Shown: piece by piece, positions 10,744 to 21,319 of the stretch
Layout: every line of letters starts with the position of its first letter
Numbering within the stretch: the first letter of the stretch is position 1
NCBI GenBank assembly: GCA_008973525.1
Contig: WACJ01000006.1
Span: forward strand, 682,001 to 746,000
From: Stenopsyche tienmushanensis
Taxonomy: Eukaryota; Arthropoda; Insecta; Trichoptera; Stenopsychidae
Reading direction: 5' to 3'
Length of the DNA: 64,000 bases
Program-made: the position numbers and the translations under genes
The notes under the pieces: generated by a model
Told to the model about the DNA's origin: nothing
What the model saw: only the letters and a program-made list of their open reading frames with translations
The model's database searches: none

Positions 10744-12180
10744 GGCGCAGCGGAGCCGGTCCCGGTGCCGGTCAGGCGGGACGCGCCGCTCCTGGACAGA
10801 CGGACAGAGTGGCGGTGAGCGCGAGCCGCGGCGCCTTAAAGCGGGCCGCTAATCGCGTTAGCGGCGGCGGCCCGCCGGTGGGCGCGCGGACGGCGCGAGA
10901 GGGGCGGGGCGGGGCGAGGGCGGGGGCCGCACCTACTGCCGGCCACGGCCCAACATGGCGGCCGCGCACGCGCCACCCGTCCCGCGCCGCCCGCACCCGC
11001 CGAGCCCCCGACGCGCCCGCGGGGGGCCGACGGCGAGGGAAGAGCCTTTACCGCACATCCGAGCGCCCGTCGCTCCGAGGACCGGCGAAGCCTCCGACTC
11101 TTCCGCGCTAGAGGGCGGCCATAACGCGCCCACCGGCGGGCATCCCCGAGAGCCCGCCGCGCAAACGCGCGCGATTAAAAATCGCAGCCCGCCCGAAGCG
11201 CCCCGAAATACGACCCGGACCTCGGGGCGCGCCGCTCGGGCTCCGCGCCTGTCTCGCCGGCGTCGCGGACGACGGAGACCCGCCGCGCGATTCGGACGGC
11301 TGCCGAAAACGCTCCCGACGACGGACGCGGACGACCGCCGCCTCCGGCGAGACGGACGACGAAATCGCCGAGGGGGTCCTCCGTCGACGGACCTTCCTCT
11401 CGAAATCGGCATGGAATAAAACGCAAGCTTTGATAAAAATAAAAAATCAACACGTCGATCATTTTTAATCTTATAAGAATCCGACTGACAAAACTATTTC
11501 GCGCGTCTCAGACGCGTTCGTACAGGAATCGAAGCGGATCCCGCTGCAAACAAAAATATTTAATTTAATTTAAAATGTATTTCTCTTTCGAGGGTATCGA
11601 TCGCAACGTCCGCAATGTTGTTTTCGCTATTTCGGTAGCGGGCGGTCGGCGGCGAAAAGTCGACTCACTCGACGGCGCCGCTCGGCGAACTCCCGACGTT
11701 CCCGACGCCGTTCGCGTCCTAGGCCGAAAAGCCATCCGGAAAGTGCGTACCGAACGCCGCACGTTCGAAAAGGGCGGTCCGAGAGATCGAGTCGGAAGGC
11801 ATGCGAGAAATGTGCGCAGAGCGCATGCGCGCCTATTGGATGCACTCCGATTCCGCTAAATGCGATAACTCCCTTCTAAATCCGTCAACGCAACAATTTG
11901 CGGGCCTTTCGGGCGAGATCGCGACTCGGCCGAAGAGGAAAGGCCGGCGGGGCGTCTGCGGGGCGCCGGCGGGGCGCCGCCGTCCGCCTCCGCCTCCTCC
12001 CGCCGGGGCTACCTCCGATTCGCAATCCTCCAACTTCATTCCGGAAACGGCGTCTCCGACGTCTTCCGGCGACGGCGAATCTCGTCTTCGTTCTTAAAAT
12101 AAACCGGGCGTGCAGTTAAATGAGTAATCTGTGAGCGCGCGCGAGACTCTCAGCCGTACGAGTACATATCTACAGAGACG
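10201..12180. promoter_or_regulatory. CpG-dense island around Galphaq exon 1
   Basis: About 2 kb of very GC- and CpG-rich sequence in an otherwise AT-rich window, covering Galphaq exon 1, the start of intron 1 and about 1.4 kb upstream of the ATG. It holds poly-G runs and CG-rich tracts (for example 10486-10560, 10860-11000). Position and composition fit a broad, unmethylated promoter and 5' UTR. Many open frames on both strands here follow from the scarcity of AT-rich stop codons and show no protein-like pattern. I see no convincing TATA box and cannot fix the start site. A divergent promoter cannot be excluded. Confidence 0.7.
10626..10743 (-). CDS. Galphaq: Galphaq coding exon 1
   Basis: Encodes 39 residues plus one base of a split Gly codon, starting [12 protein letters not shown] and ending LKLLLL. 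The ATG sits in a good context (GCC before, G after). The donor GTGAGC follows directly; reading through it gives a non-homologous tail, so the exon ends at 10626. The two cysteines after Met are the lipid attachment sites known for Gq-class subunits. Met5 replaces the Leu usual at that position, a mild change. Confidence 0.97.
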
Positions 12181-13145
12181 ATCGCGAGTATTCTAATTCG
12201 AATCTAAGGCGATTTATTCGACCACAGTTGAGAAAAAACAAACCCACTTCCGTTTGCGATAGCGCGAATAACCCGTTAAACCCCGACATGAGATTTTCAT
12301 CGTCTACTAAAAAATAAACAATTCGATCGAACGCCATAATATCAACTCATTCAATACAAATAATGACATCCCAATTGAAATCAATTTCTTAATTTCATTA
12401 GCAATAAATTTTGATAATTATGAAATAATATTTTAAAATACACAATGGATTTCTTTAGAACATTCTTGTTAGTCCAAAAAAAGTGTTCGCACGTCGGGGA
12501 TACACCACATTTCAGCGCAAACAAATATTTTTTACATGCATTATTATTTCATCATAGTGCAGTCACAAACAGTTAATTACAGAACTAGGGCCTCCTCAGT
12601 ATCCTGAAATATGAAGGAAATATCCATCTCGTCTGTATCCGATTTTCACCTCTTACTTGATAGACATTTTTTAGTTGCAAACACCAAAAATGTTCACAAA
12701 TTTTTGACGGCCCTTTCTTTAAAAATACTCAAACTTCAGGTCAGGCAAGATTCTTGCTTCGTCATTTTTCGCCAGGATTATCTATGATCTGAAAGAATTT
12801 AACTTCATTTTCGAACTTATAAAGATAATCTTCACTTTGATCTACTTGCTATTATTTCATATACTTGAATCAATTTGAATTTTATAAGCTTTCGTTATTT
12901 CTATTACTCGTATGCTTTCTTGACGCTTAACAAACATCCATTCTCCATGTTTTGTAACCTTACGTTGAAATCTAAAAAAAATCCATCTTTATTTGATCAT
13001 CGGCCGAATTCCTCAATGATTTTTAACAAAATTGCATTATATATATAAATATAAACATACAAATTATTGCACTTGAATATCAAATATTCGTTCGTTCCTA
13101 TTTCAGTTTCATGTTTGCGTCTTATGATTTTGTTTTAGATAAATA
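12181..13145. other. Upstream intergenic, no feature recognised
   Basis: AT-rich sequence between the CpG island and the first Tigger-like element. Nothing recognised. Confidence 0.7.
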
Positions 13146-14001
13146 CACTTAAACCTTTTTTTTGCAGTAGATGCGTTCCGCGGAAAATCGCACAAAAAAA
13201 GCTATGACTTACGCAGAATAAGTGAAGATGCGTTCCATGGATTTTAAAAACTGCATAACTTTGAAACTGCTCTATAAAATATATCCAAAATAGCACAAAA
13301 AAAGTTAATATAAAACAGGAAAACAATTGAAAAATAACATTTTTGGTAACATTTAAAGGACGTCTTGCATCATTGGTAAAATTTTAAGGATGTCTGACAT
13401 CTGGCATTTCAAATGTCAGACATCCATTAGAGAAATACTAATTATTTTAATTACAAACTGTCATCGCTGTATGATAATTTTCGTTGCGATTTTCGATATG
13501 ACTCAAAATCGCTCTCTTCTTCGGAAGAAATAGTATACCCAGAAATAGGATGTCAATGTCATCATTGTTCTGTGTAGATTTTCTCTTTCCAACAATATAA
13601 TTCATAATTTGTAAAGATATCACTATAGTCCCTAACTAAAAAAAAAATCACAAAATGGCGATTGTTAAAAAAAAATCATTCAAGTCATTTTTTGGCCTTA
13701 TTTTGTCAGATGTATTTTTAAAAGTCGAAACATTGGAAAAATGCAAAAAAACGAAATCAATTTTTTCAAAAATCTAAATTAAAATAAAAGGCGTAGTCGT
13801 AGTTCAGCGATAGCAGATGCATTATGAATTACACAGTCCTAAATTATAATTTTTTTCCAAATTCCGGTTAGTGTCGATGATTTATTTTCTATTTTATCCA
13901 AAATATCTCGATACGTACTCTTCATGAAATTTAAAAAAAAAGGAAAAATGTTTTAAAAAAATCCGCATAACTTCGAAATCGTACAAAAAGATATTTGAGT
14001 G
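13146..14001 (-). mobile_element. Tigger/pogo-like deletion element, copy 1
   Basis: The left end CACTTAAACC... (13146) and right end ...TTTGAGTG (14001) are inverted copies of one terminus, compare CACTCAAACCTCTTTTTG. TA flanks the left end. Inside are a Tigger-like motif (AGATGCGTTCCGCGGAAAAT), a 13-bp hairpin arm pair (13388-13400 / 13413-13425), and, on the minus strand, the acidic tail of a transposase (SSEEESDFESYRKSQRK in the best copy). Copies: 31938-32754 and 50533-51166. All lack the catalytic region, so this is a non-autonomous family. The superfamily call rests on the TA target, TIR style and acidic tail. Confidence 0.6.
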
Positions 14002-14071
14002 TTCTTAAGACCATAATTATTTACAGGTAATGTGATCATAGACTACGAAAAAGCGTTAGATGCAGTCAATG

Positions 14072-14529
14072 CGACGTTGATGAAAATCAACTGAAATCCA
14101 CTTTTTTCTGCAAATGCCAAAGTGGATGCGAATCCACATGTAATAGTTCAAATACTCGTTTGTTAAAAGTTTTAGAGGTGTGTTCTTCGTTGATGATCCG
14201 TAATAACAAAACACCATTTTTGAATTTAAAAAAAATGAATTTTATGCGGCAATATGAAAAGATCCAGCCAGTGGTCGAATGCCAATGAGTCTCCAGATTC
14301 TTGCCACAGCTTTAAATGCATCAAAAAGTCCATGGTAACTATATGGTGGACAAATAAAGACATAATACATTATCGTATTGTCGTGAAATCGATACCGCTC
14401 CAAGACAACACTGAGCCGCATATATCGCGGATTTCCAAATCAAATACTTTAAATTATGAGATTTTACCACATCCATCTTATTCGTCATTCGTAGAAGAAC
14501 TTATTGTGACTTTTATAAAAATGGAATAA
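14072..14529 (+). pseudogene. Old mariner transposase remnant
   Basis: Fragments in mariner order: DVDENQLKS (about 14072), VCSSLMIRNNKTPFLN (about 14179), then from 14254 MKRSSQWSNANESP, KKSMVTIWWTNKDIIHY, IPLQDNTEPHISR and YEILPHPSYSS, ending at 14529. In mariner proteins these correspond to the HTH-linker region, the WD-type block, the VWW block, the catalytic-Asp block (LLHDNARPH-like) and the PHPPYSP motif. The catalytic Asp is present but the whole is frameshifted and stop-broken, with segments missing. It differs in subfamily from the mariners at 35 and 50 kb. No terminal repeats were found. Confidence 0.7.
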
Positions 14530-15689
14530 GTAATCTAGTATCTTGTTTGCAAAAGACTATTAAATCTAATGGAATTTATTTTGATTTAATAAATTATGTT
14601 TTGTAAAAGGTGTTTCAATTCTCGCCCGTGAATTCCGAACGTTCAATTGGCATTCCCTAATAGTTATTGTGTATATTGTGTTTTGGCTTTTTTCTAACAA
14701 GATTTTGATAATTTAATATCATTATGGCAATTATTTTAAACATTTTTAGTATTTTCAAAGGTCATATTCTGCTTTTATTAAAACACTATATGGATTGGAT
14801 CGATGCTTTTTAATATTATGTCTCAAATTAAATACAACGATTAAAATGTTATATAATAGTTGATCTCTTTGGAGAAGCGTCTCGATGACTTGCTCCCAAA
14901 AACAAGATTAAATGGAGCATTTTGAATAAAAAAGAATCGTGTCTTAGCGAGAGATGTGCCAAGTACTGTTGCTGTCGACATGTTTACTCTTCCTATCAAC
15001 CTAAATGCTTAGCAAGATGCGGAAAATGTGAAGATCAAAACTGATCTGATACTCCAGCATTAGTCATGGATCTATATCGGGCTGTCCACAAAGATATGTC
15101 TCTGTAATTTTGGATCTTGTATTGATTTTGATTGAGCATTTCACTTCAACAGTGTGGTCAGTTTCGTGCTTCAGTGTCCTTCATTGCATCGAGGCTTTAA
15201 CGAAGGCTGCACTTAACCACGACACAGATACGGTGCGTAGTCATACTCTTGGACACGAATACGAGTAGGGCTTCCTAGATGTCGGACAATGGCGATACAA
15301 GGTTCAATTAATTTGCACTCGATGTTACTAAACCATGTTAAAACATTGTATTGCATGTCAAGTTCCGTTCATTGCCATCGTGCACATGGCAACATGTTGA
15401 TACTTACAAGATTTGTTCAGAAGATCTCGGAACTTAACTAGATATTGAAAGCAAGCCTTCGAAAAATTACTTTCTTTGACAACAAATAGACTTTCAATTC
15501 AATTAATTTAACAACAAAATTTGAGCAGAAAGGCATATATCGAATATATTTGAATTTGATGTAAAATATTTATATAAATGTAACATCAACCATATAAATA
15601 AATAAGATAAAAGTGTAATGCAAGGAAACTACAATATTTATTTGCAATTAAATGGATAATTATGGAATTCATTTGGCAATAAAAAGTCC
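14530..15689. other. Intergenic, unassigned
   Basis: No supported gene. Moderately GC-richer stretch around 15100-15430 with no readable protein on either strand. Confidence 0.6.
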
Positions 15690-16522
15690 ATTTGTTTAGT
15701 ATAAAAAATAATTTGAAGGCAATTTTTTTTATGTATTTAAGAAAAGATAAAAATAAATAAATAAAATACTAATAAATTCAAATAATATTTTGAAAATATA
15801 CCCGAAGAAACATTAAAGCATCGAGTGTTTCGTCATTTAGTCTGGATCTGATTTTGGAGGCCAGGCAACTTGCTGCTGAAAATGTACGCTCAGCTTCCAC
15901 ACTCGTTGGAGGTATCGTCATCAGATATTTAAATGCTAGTTCGAGTTGATGACCGCGTGAGCCCCCATTTTCGTATAACACCATCAATGTGACTGATGAA
16001 ATTCCTTTCTGCTGAGACACGGACTAAAACTCGCAAAATTCCCGATTTCCCGACAAATTACTTATTTCCTTCGCTGCAGATGAATGCTTATATACTATAA
16101 TACTTTGATGTGATTCGTAAATATATTAAGAAGGAATAAAAAAAATCTGAACCCCGTATCTATTATATTTCATATCGATATTCCCATTATTAGAGTCGAG
16201 GTGTAGTAAATACATCACCGGTAGGGAAAGGTTAATATAACAATTTGAAAAACATATATGTACACTGTATATGTATATATAGATTAGATAGTTACTGCCC
16301 CTAGGCGTCGGCCTAAGCTTGCCAATTAGTAGTTACGCCACTGTATCCAAGCGTTCAGATTTCGGCGGGAATGTATCGATTTAGTAGCCTTCATCGTGCT
16401 ATTGAGGTGTATGATTTCTGTTAGATAAACTTTTCAATTCCGATTTTTTCAGGATTACGTTTATTTATCCCGGGATTCATGAGCACCTAAAACTGTCCGG
16501 GATCCCGGGGCTGGATTCTCTG
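15690..16522 (-). mobile_element. hAT element fragment, copy A
   Basis: The minus-strand frame 16020-15778 encodes a hAT C-terminal dimerisation domain: LAFKYLMTIPPTSVEAERTF then SAASCLASKIRSRLNDETL, close to the classical PxTSxxxERxFS and LxxxxxxxLMFL pattern. Upstream (to the right) are the 5' UTR and a terminal GGATTCTCT with CCCGGGAT repeats at about 16490-16522. The bulk of the transposase, including the catalytic core, is absent. Copies B (38079), C (55613) and D (59341) share this structure. The left terminus is not preserved. Confidence 0.75.
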
Positions 16523-18539
16523 TTTACAACACACCTCTCTCTTTACTCAAGCGCTATGAAAGTAATCTTCGACATGGTCGTTGATGATCCATAGATTTAA
16601 GCAAGAATACTCAAATCCTGCATTCAAATGCTTGTGGCTATTGTATAAACGATGTAGAGAAGATGTAACTAATTAACACAATTAACAAAATGTTGAAAAG
16701 TGCACGATTTAATGGAAAATATTTATAATAAGATAACAATGCTGATGTAGGTAAACAAATAAATTAAAATTTATTATCTTCAAAATTTATATTAATTCTA
16801 TTTTACAATATAAATATTTATGGAAAAAAATCTAATGTTTATGATGTTTCAGTACAAATAGAACGAAGCATTTAAATCATACCGAGAATACATAAATTTA
16901 TTTCTACATAAGGAGCACTATTGTGGCTTCTTCGATTATGACTTAATTTTTTAGCTAAAACTCATGAGTCTTAATGCGTTTTTTTCACTTTGGAGGCTTT
17001 CTAAATTATGTATTATATTTCAATCAAACGAAAGCGACAATTGGAATTTGAACGAAAACGACATCGCTTATGGAGCATCCCGATTCTCTTATAAAAGTAT
17101 AATTTTTTCGATCATTCATGTGGAATTTTGGATTTTGGAAAATATATTGATATACATACATGGATTTGTCATAGAACACGGTCTCAATTTATGCGATTTG
17201 ACAAAACTAACAATGCGTTTTATGAGTATGCGTTTTATCTAACGCATTCCAGGGGTATGAATTGTTTGCAAATGTCATGAAATTGGTTTTATCATTATTA
17301 AAAATAAGTCAGCGTTGATTATTTGTATATTTTTTGTAGCATTAGCAGATAAGTTGTGAATATTTAACACATTTAATTAAAATGCTCGCTGGCATTATAT
17401 GATAGTAAAAATGATAATATGGACTCACATTCGACCAATTAATGCGAATTTTTGAAAAATAATGCTTGATATAAAATATCACATTATTTCCCTTAATTAC
17501 AGGTATTATATTATAAAGGTATAAGGCTTTGTAAAAAAATACACAGCGATTGTAACAAGTTTGAAACTTGTGGTTAAAATATGTTTATCACAGAATAGAT
17601 TTTGAAAGTAAGCAGGAAGAGGTTGATAATGAAATTGTCAAGCAGCACAGGAAGTAAGTTTTTATAAAAATTACTTATTTTTGCAAATAGATCTTAAAAT
17701 ATGTTTAATTGATGCTGGCCACTGTGCATATTTGTATCAATATTATTGGTATTGGCGCAATTCTACATTTGGTAGGTAAGAATATTAAATCAATCAATGC
17801 ATTATTAAATTCAAGCGATAAACATGATTTAATTGCCATTTCGTCATTTTCATTTGAAGGGTAATGTGCCAGCTAATTGGGGTCAAAGAGTATTAATAAA
17901 ATGGTTAAAGACCACATTTCATGATTATATTTAAATACTAGTGACATCTATGAAGCAATAAATATTTAAATGTACAAATTAAAATTATGACATTTAATGG
18001 TTTGAAAAAAAGATAAAAATATTTATTTTCAGCAAGGAAGTGTCACTCCCCAAAATGTAATGTATGCTGTCATGCCCAATTTCAGAATAAAAAATCACGT
18101 GCAAATTGTACCCATTTGGAATGTCACACTATTGTTTCGCTTTTATGATATGCGTACATTTATATGGGCGTTCGTTGACATCCATCGGATCAATACGATT
18201 CACGTTTTAGAATTCATTTTGACAGCCGCATTTAATTTTTTTTCAGTGTTAAATTATGTAAATTTAGAACACAGCTCAATCAATACTTATAAATAAATCG
18301 CAAATAATCAAATGTTGAGCATCCAAAAGGTGTGAATGTCAAATAAGTTCTATAAAACGGTGACAGTTTTCTCTGCACAATTATATCTTGTCGAGGAAAA
18401 TCCAAGTCTTAACAGATTCCGCAATGTTCTTTATGCTTAGCCGGGTGATTTCTCGAAAAAAAAAAAATGTACATACTTCAGTTAAATTGATATAATTCCG
18501 ATATCTAAGCGACATCACTGAAAATTGCCCAGTTGCATC
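16523..18539. other. Intergenic, no gene recognised
   Basis: AT-rich. Frames at 16964-17242 and 18060-18296 on the plus strand are within chance length and match nothing I know. Confidence 0.6.
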
Positions 18540-18578
18540 TAGAAAGATATTTTCTGTACTGTAGAAAATATCTTTCTA
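18540..18578. repeat. Perfect 16-bp stem, 7-nt loop hairpin
   Basis: AGAAAGATATTTTCT (18541-18555) is exactly inverted at 18563-18577 with loop GTACTGT, and one more pair closes the stem. It may be a MITE core or an RNA hairpin; nothing else identifies it. Confidence 0.6.
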
Positions 18579-18653
18579 TTCAGTCCCCAAAAAATAGCTT
18601 TCTGTACCATTATAATAACTTTTGCAGAAAACATTTATGCATGATCTTTTCGA

Positions 18654-18918
18654 AATGCGCTGCCATACCGTTCATCGGATAATGATAAAACTTCATCCAC
18701 TTATTGCTAAGGATTCTGCGAGTACCATTCATTCGATTAGGATAAAACTTTGCCAACTTATTGTTTGCAATTTCTCAAATATTATAAGTATAGTACAATT
18801 AACTTACAGTAGATCTTATATATAAAAATCAATGTTTGTTCATATTTATAATAAAACTAACAAACGATATTTTTAGAATTATTACTTCTATGGAGGCAAT
18901 GCGCTGGGTATCTGCTAG
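18654..18918 (+). mobile_element. Helitron-like fragment, copy 2
   Basis: Shares GCGCTGCCATACCGTTCAT and the block from 18814 (TCTTATATATAAAAATCAAT) with the 3300-3658 copy and ends GGTATCTGCTAG followed by T at 18919. Again two 5' portions precede one 3' end; the left boundary is approximate. No coding capacity. Confidence 0.55.
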
Positions 18919-19004
18919 TTTATTATATCATCTAAAACCATTTTAGGCTTATCGACATTTCCACCAATTAATATTCTACAGATTTATTGCATTTCTGTAT
19001 TGTG

Positions 19005-19280
19005 GTAGGACGGTTCTCTTGTCTTTTCAAGCGCACTTCTCACCTTCTTTTCTGACGTAAAACCCGCTATATATCATAGTAATTTTACCATATTTTCATT
19101 TGATTTTTTGTGCCATTTCAACAGAAAACTTCAGGGAAACATGTATTTCTTAAAAAGTTGTGCTGGAATAAGTTGATTCCCCGTCATCACTAATAAACTT
19201 TAATGTCCTATCAGAGGGACATCCAAGTGATATGCTAGAATCATGATGTCCCCTGAGAGGGGACAACGGAGTGCAAAGGG
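19005..19280. mobile_element. piggyBac-like element end, copy 1
   Basis: Matches 40983-41331 and, inverted, 60949-61195 over about 250 bp. The terminus reads in reverse CCCTTTGCACTCC, with subterminal GTCCC/GGGAC palindromes around 19205-19262. The flanking TTAA has mutated here (GGGTAAAA). No transposase domain is readable. Confidence 0.55.
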
Positions 19281-21238
19281 TAAAATTTTACAATTGCATC
19301 AGAGTTAGATTCAAGACCAAGTAGCAACTGACACATTGGAAGACCTCATCTATGCCGGGTTGATCAGGTAGACAAAGACATAATATGTCTGGGCCTGGGC
19401 AGTTAGAGGGAGGAGGCTTAGGACAGACGGAAATGGAAGAATGCGTTGTTAGTGGCCAGGGTGCTTTATGAAGTATTAAAATAATAAATTTCAAATATTA
19501 TAATTAAATATCTAACACCTGAATTATAATAAAATATTTCCGAGAATAGGAAAGGAAGATATGGAAAGGTGTAATAATTAAATAAAAACATCAATTTGAT
19601 AACAATATTTATTTATAGTAAAAACTGTACACTGCATTACAGACTTATTTAATATGGACCACTCGCAAATGGCACAACAATATTCTAGTACAGAGCATTT
19701 ACATTATTTTATTTTGAAAAGAGATACAAGTTGAAAAATACTCAGTCAATATTCTTAAATTATGGATGCGTAAAATATTTACGAATATGGTGATACAAAA
19801 CAGTTCGTTTTGGCCGAAAAATTGAAAGTCGAGGGCCGATAAACTTACAGTATATATATATATATTTAGATTTATCATTTTAAAAATTCATCTGTCAATT
19901 ATTAATAAAATTCATAATAAATATATAATAATAATAGTAGTAATAAAAGTATATGAGTAATTAAAAATATTTCTACAAATGATCTTATTGTCATTCACTT
20001 GAAAATATTTCTTCATTCACTAGTGCGTAAATAAGTTATTAAATCTCATTAGGATTAAAGTGAAAAATCTTTCCAGCTCTTCTCATTTGTTCGGAAGTGG
20101 TCCCTATCCTACATACCTCATACATTTAGAGAATCTTACTAAACCAGCAACATACGGTGATATCATCAGAGATTCATATGAAAAATAATAAATTAAGGTG
20201 TAAACTCACAAATTCCAAAAAAAGGAAATGAATTTCCAAAATAGATACCATACAATAGATGTACAATAAACATTCAAAAACAAAAAATAAAATAATATAT
20301 ATTATTATAAAAACCTATAATTCTCTCAACAATAAGAAAATGAATCATTAATCATAACTTAACAGGGAGATTATAAAAACGGATTAATAAAAATAGTCAG
20401 CTAATTAAAATGTGTACGTGGTAAACAATTAAATAAACATGAGTAATAAGAATAACAATTTCATTCATATTAGTTAACTAGATCTATAAAATAAATGAAA
20501 GACGTATAAGCGATTATGCATTAAATAGATGACATGCTCGGTAAATTAAAATCTTTGATAAGTGAATGCAATAAAACAAACGGTATTGTCTTATGTACGA
20601 GTACAAACGCAAGAATGTCACAAGTGGTTTCATTTCATGATCCTATCTAAAGATATGTGTGCAATTTTGAAAGAGATAAGGGCACTTTTAAATATTCAAA
20701 AATCTCCAACTATTTACAAGATAATAAGGAATATTTCTTATCTTGTTCAAATACAAGAAATTTACTTTATAAAAATGCAAGTACAAATGATTATATCTGA
20801 AACGATCAAAAGGAAGACGATACTCAACCCATTTTATAATACTCATCAATGGGGTAATAAAATAATTTTTAGCATACCGGAAAATAATGTGTATTGAACG
20901 AATCCCTGTAAAACAAATTAATTTACCATCGATTGGTTAATAGAAAATTAATAAATTTAATTTTACCCATAGCCATATTTATTTACAGAGTTAACGATTT
21001 ATACAAATTATATATCCTGATATTTTGGAGTCAAATACATACATATATATATAAATAAAATCAAAAATATTTTTAAAAAATGAGCATTATTGATTATCCA
21101 GGCTATACATTAAAATGCAAATATCTGTATTTTATATGATATTTAAGTCATAAATTCATGACTAATGTAAAATATGTTCATTATTCATATATATTTAAAT
21201 AACAAGTGCATTAATGATGAATAATAACATCTAACAAC
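19281..21238. other. Intergenic and possible Amph 3' UTR
   Basis: AT-rich sequence downstream of the Amph stop codon. The proximal part should be 3' UTR, but I cannot choose among many TTTATT (reverse AATAAA) sites. A TA dinucleotide run lies at 19851-19865. Confidence 0.55.
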
Positions 21239-21319
21239 TCAAATGGGACGGGTGAAATTTGCCGGGAACATTCCCTTTTCATTCGAATTTTCTTTGACAC
21301 CCATCAGCCAGCCTTCCTC
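21239..21319 (-). CDS. Amph: Amph last exon, end of SH3 and stop
   Basis: 81 nt, acceptor TTTCAG. Encodes EEGWLMGVKENSNEKGMF then PANFTRPI and TGA (21241-21239). The conserved SH3 Trp and the PxNF motif are present. Confidence 0.95.
   Translation of the reverse strand, partial: EEGWLMGVKENSNEKGMFPANFTRPI

Noticed and set aside
10363..11859. Several long frames on both strands in the GC-rich block, up to 159 codons
   Set aside because: High GC removes stop codons; the products are Arg/Gly/Pro/Ala-rich in every frame and match nothing. Only Galphaq exon 1 is real here.
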